Positions 42,822 to 51,133 of a stretch of 64,000 bases of DNA are shown here, piece after piece. Each line of letters begins with the position of its first letter. Position 1 is the first letter of the stretch. Source of the DNA: an uncultured Nocardioides sp. (GTDB taxonomy: Bacteria > Actinomycetota > Actinomycetes > Propionibacteriales > Nocardioidaceae); assembly GCF_947489365.1 (NCBI RefSeq), contig NZ_CANLDB010000008.1, positions 124,001 through 188,000 on the forward strand, read 5' to 3'. The notes beneath the pieces were generated by a model. It had not been told where the DNA came from and made no database searches. It saw only the letters and a list, made by a program, of their open reading frames with translations. Made by a program: the position numbers and the translations under genes.

Positions 42822-43397
42822 ATGGCCATCAACCTGACCAAGGGTCAGTCCGTCTCGCTCGCCAAGAACGACGGCAGCAGCCTCACCCACGTCCGCATGG
42901 GCCTGGGCTGGGACGCCATCAAGAAGAAGGGGTTCTTCGGCAGCAAGTCGCAGTCGGTGGACCTCGACGCGAGCGCGGTCGTCTTCGACGCGGGCGGCCA
43001 GGTGCTGGACCAGGTCTGGTTCAGCCAGCTGCGCAGCCGCGACGGCGCGATCATCCACTCCGGCGACAACCGGACCGGTGACGGCGAGGGCGACGACGAG
43101 TCGATCACCGTCCACCTCGACCGGCTGCCCCCGCAGACCGCGCAGATCGTCTTCCTGGTGAACTCCTTCACCGGGCAGAACTTCTCGCAGATCGAGAACG
43201 CGTTCTGCCGCCTGATCGACGAGACCACCGGTCAGGAGACCGCCCGCTACGAGCTCACCGGCTCGGGCGTGCACACCGCGCAGATCATGGCGAAGGTGAG
43301 CCGCGACGGCAACGGCTGGACGATGACCGCCATCGGCTCCATCGCCAACGGCCGCACCTTCCGCGACCTGATCCCGGCGGTCGCCCAGGTCCTCTGA
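42822..43397 (+). CDS. TerD family protein (copy 2, with insert)
   Basis: A 191-residue TerD paralogue. Compared with copies 1 and 3 it has an insertion (KKKGFFGSKSQSVDLDASAV) before the first acidic site and a different C-terminus (GRTFRDLIPAVAQVL) in place of GIVSNYG. The second site GEGDDESITVHLDRL is kept. It resembles the TerZ/TerA-like branch more than TerD proper. The ATG is preceded by a weak GAGGACACC. A large mirror-image repeat array starts 77 bp after its stop. Confidence 0.93.
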   Translation: MAINLTKGQSVSLAKNDGSSLTHVRMGLGWDAIKKKGFFGSKSQSVDLDASAVVFDAGGQVLDQVWFSQLRSRDGAIIHSGDNRTGDGEGDDESITVHLDRLPPQTAQIVFLVNSFTGQNFSQIENAFCRLIDETTGQETARYELTGSGVHTAQIMAKVSRDGNGWTMTAIGSIANGRTFRDLIPAVAQVL

Positions 43398-43473
43398 GGC
43401 CTCCCGGTCACCCGCCGTACGGCGCCCGGCCCCGTCACCCCGCCCGGGGTGGCGGGGCCGGCGCCGTCGTACG

Positions 43474-43781
43474 GCCGAGTCGGCCCGAACACACGCCTCC
43501 AGGACGCCGAGTCGGCCCGAACGCACGCCTCCAGGACGCCAAGTCGGCCCGAACGCACGTCTCCGGGACGCCGAGTCGGCACATCTGCACACCCCTACCG
43601 CGCCGAGTCGGCAGACATGCGCACCCAGGGACACGCCGGCCCGGCGACTCGGCGTCCCCCGGGCGTGCGTTCGGGCCGACTCGACATCCTTCGGGCGTAT
43701 GTTCGGGCCGACTCGGCGTCCCCTGGGCGTGCGTTCGGGCCGACTCGGCGTCCCTCAGGCGTGCGTTCGGGCCGACTCGGC
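43474..43781. repeat. Mirror-image array of ten 32-bp repeats
   Basis: Five direct units, each carrying GCCGAGTCGGC (43474, 43506, 43538, 43570, 43602), face five inverted units carrying GCCGACTCGGC or a near copy (43643, 43675, 43707, 43739, 43771). The period is exactly 32 bp in each arm, and a 30-bp centre separates the arms. The 21-bp linkers are mostly CCGAACGCACGCCTCCAGGA-like; the inner two direct ones resemble ACATCTGCACACCCC instead. The array fills the convergent gap and ends two bases before the next stop codon. Confidence 0.92.
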
Positions 43782-43783
43782 GG

Positions 43784-45007
43784 TCAGCGGCGGGCGAGCT
43801 CGCGGTAGCGCTCGACCTGGCGGCGTACGCCGTCCTCGACGCGGCGGGCGGCGCGGAGCATGGCGAGGTAGTCGGGGTGGGCGCCGGTCAGCATGCCGCG
43901 GAGGCCGTCGACCTGACCGGCCAGCGCGTCGAGCTCCCGCGCTACTGACTGGGTGTCGTTCACGCGACTGTTCGCGACCAACTGCTGGGCGTCGCGGAGC
44001 TGGAAGCGGACCCCGGACATGAGCTTCTCCGGGTCGGCCTTCACAGCGCGGAGCTCCTCGACGCGCTCGCGGGGGCGGTCGACGACCTCCTCCACGTCGT
44101 CGAGGAGACCGCGGACCTCCTCGAGCAGCTCCAGCGGGCGCGCCCAGGGTGCGCCGGCGGCGACGAGGCGGTCGTACTCGACCAGGCGCTCACGGACGGA
44201 GACGAGTCCGGCCTCGACGTCGCGCTCGACGCTGTCGAGGTCGCGCCAGTTGCCCACGCTGAACTCGCGACGCAGGGCGGCGAGGTCGTCCGGCACCCGC
44301 TGGGTGCGCGACTCGATCATCTGCACCTTCGTCGAGAGCGAGCGGCGTCGCCGGGTGGCGCGCTCGACCCGCTCCGGCCACTCCGCCGCGATGACCTCGA
44401 GGGCGTCGGCGAGCTCGGCGAGCCGAGCGCCGTGGCGCTCCAGCTCGTCGGTGGGACTGCCCGGCGTCCAGGCCGCGACGGCGCGGCCCGCGGCCCGCGC
44501 CTCGTCGACCAGCGCCGCGGCCTCGGGCACCTCGTGCCCGGCCCGGGCGAGACCCACGGCCGCCTGGAGCGCCCGCTCGAGCGAGGCCCGGGCCTGCTCG
44601 CGCAGCTCCCGGGAGGCCTGCACCACCCCGCCGATGCGGCTGAGCTCGGCGTCCCAGTCGTTCATGAACTGCTGCATCACGTCGGCGTGCGCCAGCAGCC
44701 TGGGCCCGACGTCCTTGTAGGCGTGCTGGGCCGCCGCCATCTGCTGCGGCTCCAGGTCCTCGGCGAACGGGAAGCGGTCGAGCACCGACAGGTAGGCGCC
44801 GATCAGCTCGTCGGCCTGGCCGTCCACGACCCGGAAGCGCGGCACCAGGCCCGAGCGGCCCGCGCGCTCGGGCAGGTAGGCGACGAACTTGTCGACCATG
44901 GCCTTCGCGATCCGCTGCGTCTCGTCGACGCGGCGGAAGCCCTCCATCATGTCGCCGAGAGCGCGCTCGGTCGCCGCGAGGAGCGCGGGAGGAACGCGTG
45001 ACGCCAC
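43784..45007 (-). CDS. Coiled-coil protein of the Ter locus
   Basis: A 407-residue, almost wholly helical protein with no membrane segment. It starts VASRVPPALLAATERALGDM and is rich in Glu, Arg and Ala with heptad-like stretches (SLERALQAAVGLARAGHEVP, RATRRRRSLSTKVQMIESRT). There is some resemblance in style to TelA/KlaA toxic-anion resistance proteins, but I cannot confirm it. Position between terD genes suggests a Ter-associated partner. A TAGGAT box lies six bases before GTG 45007, so the transcript may be leaderless. Confidence 0.75.
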   Translation of the reverse strand: MASRVPPALLAATERALGDMMEGFRRVDETQRIAKAMVDKFVAYLPERAGRSGLVPRFRVVDGQADELIGAYLSVLDRFPFAEDLEPQQMAAAQHAYKDVGPRLLAHADVMQQFMNDWDAELSRIGGVVQASRELREQARASLERALQAAVGLARAGHEVPEAAALVDEARAAGRAVAAWTPGSPTDELERHGARLAELADALEVIAAEWPERVERATRRRRSLSTKVQMIESRTQRVPDDLAALRREFSVGNWRDLDSVERDVEAGLVSVRERLVEYDRLVAAGAPWARPLELLEEVRGLLDDVEEVVDRPRERVEELRAVKADPEKLMSGVRFQLRDAQQLVANSRVNDTQSVARELDALAGQVDGLRGMLTGAHPDYLAMLRAARRVEDGVRRQVERYRELARR

Positions 45008-45057
45008 CCGTCGATCCTACGAGTGGACGTCGGCGCCGGGTGCGGCGGACGGGCCCG

Positions 45058-45639
45058 TCAGGCGTTGATGCCGTAGTCGCGGATGATGCCCAGCAGACCG
45101 GAGGCGTAGCCCTGGCCCACGGCGCGGAACTTCCACTCGCCGGAGTGCCGGTAGACCTCGCCGAAGACCATCGCGGTCTCGGTGGAGGCGTCCTCGGAGA
45201 GGTCGTAGCGGGCGAGCTCGGTGCCGGTGAGGGAGTCGACGACGCGGATGAAGGCGTTGGCGACCTGGCCGAAGCTCTGGCCGCGGGCGTCGGCCTCGTG
45301 GATCGAGACGGCGAAGACGATGCGGCCGACGGCGGCGTCGAGCGCGTCGACGTCGATGTCGACGACCTCGTCGTCCCCCTCGCCCTCACCGGTGAGGTTG
45401 TCGCCCTGGTGGGTCACCGAGCCGTCGGGGACCGACAGGTTGTTGTAGAAGACGAAGTGACCGTCGGACAGCGCCTTGCCGCCCTCGCCGCACACGACGG
45501 CGGAGGCGTCCAGGTCGAAGTCCACGCCGGTCGTGGTGCGGACGTCCCACCCCAGACCCACGGCGACCTTGTGCAGCCCGGCGCTGCCGGCCTCCTTGGT
45601 CAGCGAGACGTTGCCACCCTTGCTGAGGCTGACGACCAT
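45058..45639 (-). CDS. TerD family protein (copy 3)
   Basis: A 193-residue TerD protein, closest to copy 1 (shared GLGWD-RTTTG, FDLDASAVVCGEGGKALSD and RAVGQGYASGLLGIIRDYG). Both calcium-binding acidic clusters are present (DLDAS; GEGDDEVVDIDVDAL). It lies 50 bp upstream of the coiled-coil gene on the same strand, and the pair may be co-transcribed although the latter seems to have its own promoter. ATG 45639 has GGGGGAG upstream. Confidence 0.95.
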   Translation of the reverse strand: MVVSLSKGGNVSLTKEAGSAGLHKVAVGLGWDVRTTTGVDFDLDASAVVCGEGGKALSDGHFVFYNNLSVPDGSVTHQGDNLTGEGEGDDEVVDIDVDALDAAVGRIVFAVSIHEADARGQSFGQVANAFIRVVDSLTGTELARYDLSEDASTETAMVFGEVYRHSGEWKFRAVGQGYASGLLGIIRDYGINA

Positions 45640-45703
45640 GCCTGACTCCCCCTCGTGCTCATCGACGATCCGTTGCGACCGACCCTACCGAGGACCGGGT
45701 ACG

Positions 45704-45739
45704 ACGACGGGCCGCCGGGAGGTCCCGGCGGCCCGTCGT
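45704..45739 (-). terminator. Terminator after mtlA
   Basis: A 17-bp perfect stem (CGACGGGCCGCCGGGA with its complement at 45723-45738, plus one closing pair) with a two-base nominal loop lies 27 bp past the mtlA stop, before terD copy 3. Confidence 0.75.
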
Positions 45740-45765
45740 GCGTGGAGCGGTGGTGCGTGCGTGCG

Positions 45766-47784
45766 TCAGACGCGCACGCCGTCGAGCACGGCCAGCACCT
45801 CGGCCGGGGTCGAGGCGGCCCGGAGGCGCTCGACCTGGGCGTCGTCGGTGAAGACGCGGGCGAGCTTGGAGATCAGGGCGAGGTGCTCCTTGCCCTGGCC
45901 GGCGATGCCCACGACGAACTCTGCGGGCTTGCCGTTCCAGTCGACCGGCTGGTCGTAGCGGACGAACGAGAGCGCCGTACGACGCACCGAGTCCTTGGAC
46001 TCGTTGGTGCCGTGCGGCAGGGCCAGGCCGTTGCCCATGTGGGTCGAGACCGACTGCTCCCGCTGGTGCATCGCCGCGACGTACGACTCGTCGACCGCAC
46101 CGGCGGCGACGAGCAGGCGGCCCGCCTCCTCGATGGCCTGGTCGCGGTCCAGGGCGTTGCCGCCGAGGACCACGGAGGACTCGGTCAGCACGTCACCCGT
46201 CGCGGGCGACTCGTCCTCCACCGGTGCCGCGGCGCCGGAGCCGCCGCCGTTGGCCGCGTCGACCATGGCCACGATCTCGTCGTACTTCGGGCTGTTCATG
46301 AAGTTCTCGACGGAGACGTGGACGGCGGAGCCAGCCTTCTGCCTGGCGCGGGCCGTGAGGTCGCGGTGCGTGACCACGACGTCCTGGTCGTCGCCGAGGT
46401 TCGAGATGGCCTTGTTGACGACGCTCACGTCGCCGTGGCCCGCGTCCTGGATCTTGCGACGCAGCACCGAGGCGCCCATGGCAGAGGAGCCCATGCCGGC
46501 GTCGCAGGCGAAGACGATGGAGCGGATCGGGCCGTTCGGCGTCGCCGAGCCGGCGAGGGAGGAGGCGACGGACGACTTCTTGCCCTTGTTGGCCTCCATG
46601 TCGGCGGTGGCGGCGGCCAGGTCGCCGTCCTCGGCCTTGTCGAAGCGGAGCAGGACGGCGGCGATGGCGAACGAGACACCGGCGGCCGCGACGACCGAGA
46701 GGGTGACGCCGACGAGCGAGCTCGGCGGGGCGGAGGCCCACACGGCGATGATGGAGCCGGGCGAGGCCGGGGAGCGCAGGCCGGAGCCGAAGGCCAGGTT
46801 GGTGGCGATGCCGGCCATGCCGCCGCCGATGACGGCGAGGATCAGCTTCGGCTTCATCAGCACGTACGGGAAGTAGATCTCGTGGATGCCGCCGACGAAC
46901 TGGATGAGGATCGCGCCGGGCGCGGAGGCCTTGGCGATGCCCTTGCCGAAGAACATGAAGGCCAGCAGCAGGCCCAGGCCGGGTCCGGGGTTGGCCTCGA
47001 CGAGGAACAGGATCGACTGGCCGGCCTCGTTGGCCTCGGTGATGCCGAGCGGGGTGAGGATGCCCTGGTTGATGGCGTTGTTGAGGAAGAGGATCTTGGC
47101 GGGCTCGACGAAGATCGAGGCCAGGGGCAGCAGGTTGTTGACGACGAGGAAGTCGACGACCTTGCCGGCGGCGGTGCTGAAGGCGGTGACGGCCGGCCCG
47201 GCGACCACGAAGCCGACGACGGCCAGGAAGCCGCCCCAGATGCCGGCGGAGAAGTTGTTGACGAGCATCTCGAAGCCGGGGCGGATCTTGCCGTCCCACA
47301 GCGCGTCGAGCTTGCGCATCGACCAGCCGCCGAGCGGGCCCATGATCATGGCGCCGAGGAACATCGGGACGCTCGCGCCGGCGATCGCGCCGAAGGTGGC
47401 GATCGCGCCGACGACGCCGCCGCGGATGTTGTCGCGGTACATCATCCGGCCGCCGGTGTAGCCGATCAGCAGCGGCAGCAGGTACGTGATCATCGGCCCG
47501 ACGATCCCGGCGCTGTCGTGCAGCGGGTTGCCGTCGGCGTCGGTCCAGGCCCCCAGCACGGAGACGAACCCGTACGAGTGGTCGCTGGTCGGGTAGCCGA
47601 GCGCGTCGCCGATGAGGGCGATCCAGCCCGTCTGGATGAAGAGGGCCGTGATGAGGCCCCACGCGATGAAGGCCCCGATGTTCGGCAGGACCATGTTGGA
47701 CAGGAACGTGCCGAACCTCTGCACGTGGACGCGGGCGCCTGCCCGCTCCGCGCCCGTCTGGGGCGCCTTGGTGATGGTGGCCAT
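45766..47784 (-). CDS. mtlA: PTS mannitol-type transporter, IICBA fusion
   Basis: A 672-residue sugar permease/phosphotransferase. The membrane IIC domain (about 20-370) has FGTFLSNMVLPNIGAFIAWG and GGIHEIYFPYVLM. The IIB domain has SIVFACDAGMGSSAMGASVL with the phospho-Cys. The IIA domain has MGNGLALPHGTNESKDSV with the phospho-His. It imports and phosphorylates mannitol or a similar polyol using phosphate from HPr. GGAGG lies five bases before ATG 47784. It is divergent from a zinc dehydrogenase gene, with a candidate operator between. Confidence 0.94.
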   Translation of the reverse strand: MATITKAPQTGAERAGARVHVQRFGTFLSNMVLPNIGAFIAWGLITALFIQTGWIALIGDALGYPTSDHSYGFVSVLGAWTDADGNPLHDSAGIVGPMITYLLPLLIGYTGGRMMYRDNIRGGVVGAIATFGAIAGASVPMFLGAMIMGPLGGWSMRKLDALWDGKIRPGFEMLVNNFSAGIWGGFLAVVGFVVAGPAVTAFSTAAGKVVDFLVVNNLLPLASIFVEPAKILFLNNAINQGILTPLGITEANEAGQSILFLVEANPGPGLGLLLAFMFFGKGIAKASAPGAILIQFVGGIHEIYFPYVLMKPKLILAVIGGGMAGIATNLAFGSGLRSPASPGSIIAVWASAPPSSLVGVTLSVVAAAGVSFAIAAVLLRFDKAEDGDLAAATADMEANKGKKSSVASSLAGSATPNGPIRSIVFACDAGMGSSAMGASVLRRKIQDAGHGDVSVVNKAISNLGDDQDVVVTHRDLTARARQKAGSAVHVSVENFMNSPKYDEIVAMVDAANGGGSGAAAPVEDESPATGDVLTESSVVLGGNALDRDQAIEEAGRLLVAAGAVDESYVAAMHQREQSVSTHMGNGLALPHGTNESKDSVRRTALSFVRYDQPVDWNGKPAEFVVGIAGQGKEHLALISKLARVFTDDAQVERLRAASTPAEVLAVLDGVRV

Positions 47785-47876
47785 CTCATCCTCCGGGTCG
47801 GGACCGCACTGCGTGAGCACAGTCACATGTGGTTCACGCGCAGTTAACCTCACGAACGGGCACGTTGCCAAGCATC

Positions 47877-47903
47877 CGGGCACGATTTGTTGCCCGAATG
47901 TGT
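47877..47903 (-). promoter_or_regulatory. Candidate sugar-PTS operator upstream of mtlA
   Basis: On the minus strand ACACATTCGGGCA (47891-47903) is identical to 13 bp in the fru promoter at 53911-53923. Here it is followed by eight bases and a TGCCCG, making the inverted repeat CGGGCA-N8-TGCCCG (47878-47897). It is a plausible site for the DeoR-type regulator. Confidence 0.5.
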
Positions 47904-47981
47904 GGCTTTGATCGGCGGCGGGTCGATACTGTGCGTGACAGGCGCCACCCGCGTCGTACCCGAACCCGCTGGAGGAGACCC

Positions 47982-49040
47982 ATGAAGGCACTGCGCTTCT
48001 ACGCACCGGAGGACGTCCGACTCGAGGAGGTCCCCGAGCCGGAGTGCGGGCCCGACGAGGTCAAGCTGCGCGTGCGCAACTGCTCGACGTGCGGCACCGA
48101 CGTGAAGATCCTCCACAACGGCCACCAGAACCTCACTCCCCCGCGCATCACGGGTCACGAGGTGGCGGGCGAGGTCGTCGAGGTCGGCGGCGACGTCAAC
48201 AGCACCTACGGCAGCGACTGGGCCGTGGGCGACCGCGTGCAGGTCATCGCCGCCGTCCCGTGCGGCGAGTGCCACGAGTGCCGGAAGGGCTGGATGGCCG
48301 TGTGCGCCAACCAGACCTCCGTCGGCTACCAGTACGACGGCGGCTTCGCGGAGTTCATGATCGTGCCGAAGCAGGTCCTCAAGGTCGACGGCCTCAACCG
48401 CATCCCCGACAACGTCGGCTTCGACGAGGCCTCGGCCGCCGAGCCCTTCGCCTGCGCCATCAACGCCCAGGAGCTGCTCGACATCGAGCCCGGCGACACC
48501 GTCGTCGTCTTCGGCGCCGGCCCGATCGGCTGCATGCACATCCGCATCGCCCGCGGCGTGCACCAGGCCGGCCCGGTCTACCTCGTCGACGTCAACGCCG
48601 AGCGGCTGCAGATGTCCGCGGACGCCGTGTCGCCCGACGAGGTCATCAACGGCGCCGAGGTCGACGTCGTCGAGCGCGTCATGGAGCTGACGGGCGGCCG
48701 GGGCGCCGACGTCATCATCACGGCCACGTCGGCCAACGTCACCCAGGAGCAGGCCATCTCGATGGCCGCGCGCAACGGACGGATCTCGTTCTTCGGGGGC
48801 CTGCCGAAGACGAACCCGACCATCACCTGCGACTCGAACGTCGTGCACTACCGCCAGCTGCACATCCACGGGGCGAACGGGTCGGCGCCGGAGCACAACA
48901 AAAAGGCGCTGGAGTACATCTCCACCGGTCAGGTCCCGGTCAAGGACCTCATCACGCGCCACATCCCGCTCGACGAGGTGCTGTCGGCGTTCGACATCGT
49001 CCAGGCGGGCGAGGCCATCAAGGTGACCGTCGAGCCGTAG
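47982..49040 (+). CDS. Zinc-dependent medium-chain alcohol/polyol dehydrogenase
   Basis: A 352-residue MDR protein. The catalytic zinc ligands are the Cys in NCSTCGTDVKILHNG and the HE in TGHEVAGEVVEVG; the structural zinc lobe is PCGECHECRKGWMAVC. The NAD-binding loop is VVVFGAGPIGCMHIRIA. Its divergence from mtlA suggests oxidation of the imported polyol or its phosphate, for example a sorbitol- or mannitol-phosphate dehydrogenase; this is inferred from context. GGAGGAG lies six bases before ATG 47982. A -10-like TACTGT is at 47927-47932. Confidence 0.9.
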   Translation: MKALRFYAPEDVRLEEVPEPECGPDEVKLRVRNCSTCGTDVKILHNGHQNLTPPRITGHEVAGEVVEVGGDVNSTYGSDWAVGDRVQVIAAVPCGECHECRKGWMAVCANQTSVGYQYDGGFAEFMIVPKQVLKVDGLNRIPDNVGFDEASAAEPFACAINAQELLDIEPGDTVVVFGAGPIGCMHIRIARGVHQAGPVYLVDVNAERLQMSADAVSPDEVINGAEVDVVERVMELTGGRGADVIITATSANVTQEQAISMAARNGRISFFGGLPKTNPTITCDSNVVHYRQLHIHGANGSAPEHNKKALEYISTGQVPVKDLITRHIPLDEVLSAFDIVQAGEAIKVTVEP

Positions 49041-49055
49041 TCAGGACGCAGGAAC

Positions 49056-49089
49056 CGACAGGCTCGACCGCCGGTGGTCGAGCCTGTCG
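49056..49089. terminator. REP-like palindrome acting as bidirectional terminator
   Basis: CGACAGGCTCGACC (49056-49069) pairs perfectly with GGTCGAGCCTGTCG (49076-49089), loop six bases. It lies between the convergent dehydrogenase and PTS IIA genes. The right half plus flank (GGTGGTCGAGCCTGTCGA) is the same core as in the repeats near 24 kb. Confidence 0.7.
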
Positions 49090-49103
49090 AGGCCTGACCC
49101 GAC

Positions 49104-49601
49104 TCAGGCGGTGGTGCCCAGGACCGCCACGACGTCGGCGGGGGTGGTGGCGGTGCGGAGCCGCTCGACGAGCGCGTCGTCCGTGAAGACGCCGGCGAGG
49201 CGCTCGATGAGGCCGAGGTGCTCGGTGCCCGAGCCGGCCAGACCCACGACGAACCGGACGCTCTGCCCGTCCCAGTCCAGCGGCTCGTCGTACCGGACGA
49301 AGGACAGCCCGACCCGGTTGACCGCCTGGCCCGAGGCGGCGGTGCCGTGGGGAAGGGCGAGGCCGTTGCCCATGTACGTCGACACGGACCGCTCGCGCTC
49401 GGCCATGGCCTCGACGTAGGCCCCGGTGACGGAACCGGAGGCCACGAGCAGGGCTCCGGCCTCGGCCACCGCGCCCTCGCGGTCGCGGGCCGTCCCGGTG
49501 AGGACGACGGACGACTCGTCGAGCGGCGGGTGCTCCGGGGCCGCGGGGGCCGGGGTCGGCTCGGGGTGGGTCTTGCGGCGGCGGCCGAAGAGGCTGCTCA
49601 T
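49104..49601 (-). CDS. PTS mannitol/fructose-type IIA domain protein
   Basis: A 165-residue free-standing IIA protein. After a Pro/Ala-rich N-terminus comes a domain very like the C-terminal IIA of the adjacent mtlA (shared MGNGLALPHGT, GLSFVRYDEPLDWDG and LAGVFTDDALVERLR), with the phospho-His in LPHGT. It probably arose by duplication of that domain. It may boost phosphate flow to MtlA or have a regulatory role. AGGAG lies upstream of ATG 49601. Confidence 0.92.
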   Translation of the reverse strand: MSSLFGRRRKTHPEPTPAPAAPEHPPLDESSVVLTGTARDREGAVAEAGALLVASGSVTGAYVEAMAERERSVSTYMGNGLALPHGTAASGQAVNRVGLSFVRYDEPLDWDGQSVRFVVGLAGSGTEHLGLIERLAGVFTDDALVERLRTATTPADVVAVLGTTA

Positions 49602-49635
49602 CAGGACTCCTGGGTGGTGGCGGTCTCGGGGACGA

Positions 49636-49671
49636 CGACGCCCCTCGGACCGGGTGGTCGGAGGGGCGTCG
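49636..49671 (-). terminator. Terminator after rpsO
   Basis: An 11-bp perfect stem (CGACGCCCCTC with GAGGGGCGTCG) around a 14-base loop lies about 20 bp beyond the rpsO stop, separating it from the PTS IIA gene. Confidence 0.7.
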
Positions 49672-49689
49672 GGGGCTCGGCGTACGGCG

Positions 49690-49965
49690 TCAGCGGCGCA
49701 GGCCGAGGCGCTCGACGATCGAGCGGTAGCGCGCGATCTCGACCTTCTGCAGGTAGTTCAGCAGCCGGCGACGCTGGCCGACGAGCAGCAGCAGGCCACG
49801 ACGGCTGTGGTGGTCGTGACGGTGCTCCTTGAGGTGCTCGGTCAGGTGCGAGATGCGGTGCGTGAGCAGCGCGATCTGCACCTCGGGCGAGCCGGAGTCG
49901 CCCTCGGTGATGGCGTACTCGGCGATGATCTTCTTCTTGGTCTCCGCGTCGGTCCCAATGGCCAT
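49690..49965 (-). CDS. rpsO: 30S ribosomal protein S15
   Basis: A 91-residue S15, full length. Conserved blocks are GDSGSPEVQIALLTHRISHL, HRHDHHSRRGLLLLVGQRRR and LLNYLQKVEIARY. It binds 16S rRNA early in 30S assembly. GAGAGGAG lies eight bases before ATG 49965. In most bacteria pnp follows directly; here a 12-kb block intervenes. Confidence 0.98.
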   Translation of the reverse strand: MAIGTDAETKKKIIAEYAITEGDSGSPEVQIALLTHRISHLTEHLKEHRHDHHSRRGLLLLVGQRRRLLNYLQKVEIARYRSIVERLGLRR

Positions 49966-50034
49966 GACGGGCTCCTCTCCACTCGCTGCGCGGCGCTCCG
50001 GGGCTGGTCCACCCGGGCTCTACGATCCGCGGCC

Positions 50035-50063
50035 GTTACACGGCGTCAGCACAACCGGATCAA
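50035..50063 (-). promoter_or_regulatory. rpsO promoter
   Basis: On the minus strand a -35-like TTGATC (50058-50063) and a -10-like TGTAAC (50035-50040) are separated by exactly 17 bp. The transcript would have a leader of roughly 60 nt. Confidence 0.6.
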
Positions 50064-50067
50064 GTTA

Positions 50068-51126
50068 TCAGCGGGGGCCCGCGGCGTCCGAATCGGCGGC
50101 CGGCTCCCCGACCTCCTGCCGGGCGGCCAGGTAGACGGCCCGGACGCCGACGGCGCGGTCGAGCTCGCCCTTGACCTGGGTGAAGAACTGGTCGCGGTAG
50201 GTCTCGTCCGTGACGGCGTAGACGGTGAACGACAGCCCGGCGAAGGCGGCGAGGAACGTCGAGACCTGCGCGAGCTCGACGGACAGGTTGCCGAGGACGG
50301 GCAGCGACGTGGTCCGCTGCTCGCCGATCCAGCCGCTCTGGACGCTCTCGTCCATCGCGACGCCGCCGAGGAGCATGAGGAAGGCGAAGACGGCGAGGGC
50401 CACCAGCAGGACCTGGGCGGCCTGCACGATCACGAGGACCAGCACCAGGTTGGCGCGCTCGAAGCGACGGACGTCGGTGAGGTCGGAGGCCGGGTGGTCG
50501 GCGACGACCCGCTCGGCGTGGGCCGCGAGGGGCGTGCCCCGGCAGGCGCCCACGAGGCCCTCGTCGGAGACGCCGTGGTCGGCGGCGTCGAGCTCGTCGG
50601 GGAGCCGCACCAGCAGGAAGAGCACCGCGAACGACGCGAAGAGCAGCACCACGAGCCACAGCCGTCCCCCGTCGAGGGTCGCGCTGACCTCCCAGACCTC
50701 CGCGTTGATGAACAGGAAGGTGATCGCGAGCAGGAGCAGCGGCAGCGCCCGGGTGACCAGCGGGACCAGCAGCCGCAGCCCGGTCACGGTGCGTCGCAGC
50801 GCGAACCGGGCGACCGGGGCGCCCCGCATCGCGGTGACGCCGTACACCGCCAGGCTGCCGCCGACCACGAGCGTGAGGAGGGCCGGTGCCGTCGCGGGGT
50901 CGTCGGTGACCCGGGCGAGGAGGACCCCCACCGCCAGCGAGACGGCGGCGACGAGCACGAGCACCACCAGGGAGCGGCGCGAGCGCAGCGCGGCGCGGGC
51001 GGCCGCCCGCTGCTCGGGGACGAAGTACGGCAGGCCCTGGGCGATGAACCACCGCTCGGTCGCCCGCACGGCGTCGGGCAGGTCCGCGGGGACGCCGCGC
51101 CGCGAGCGCGGCCGTGGCGGGGTCAC
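50068..51126 (-). CDS. Conserved polytopic membrane protein
   Basis: A 352-residue protein with about six hydrophobic segments (near residues 53-70, 80-97, 120-140, 155-175, 230-252 and 290-310). The N-terminus is basic and carries LPDAVRATERWFIAQGLPYF, a motif I recall from uncharacterised actinobacterial membrane proteins near ribF. No catalytic motif is visible. It starts at GTG 51126, eight bases after the ribF stop, so it is probably in the ribF operon. Function unknown. Confidence 0.78.
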   Translation of the reverse strand: MTPPRPRSRRGVPADLPDAVRATERWFIAQGLPYFVPEQRAAARAALRSRRSLVVLVLVAAVSLAVGVLLARVTDDPATAPALLTLVVGGSLAVYGVTAMRGAPVARFALRRTVTGLRLLVPLVTRALPLLLLAITFLFINAEVWEVSATLDGGRLWLVVLLFASFAVLFLLVRLPDELDAADHGVSDEGLVGACRGTPLAAHAERVVADHPASDLTDVRRFERANLVLVLVIVQAAQVLLVALAVFAFLMLLGGVAMDESVQSGWIGEQRTTSLPVLGNLSVELAQVSTFLAAFAGLSFTVYAVTDETYRDQFFTQVKGELDRAVGVRAVYLAARQEVGEPAADSDAAGPR

Positions 51127-51133
51127 GGCGCGG

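Noticed and set aside
43474..43781. A CRISPR array
   Set aside because: The cores are only 11 bp, the linkers between them are related rather than unique, and half of the units are inverted. No cas gene is present.
47821..47860. A CRP-type site near TCACATGTGGTTCAC upstream of mtlA
   Set aside because: The half-sites are in direct, not inverted, orientation, so it does not match TGTGA-N6-TCACA.
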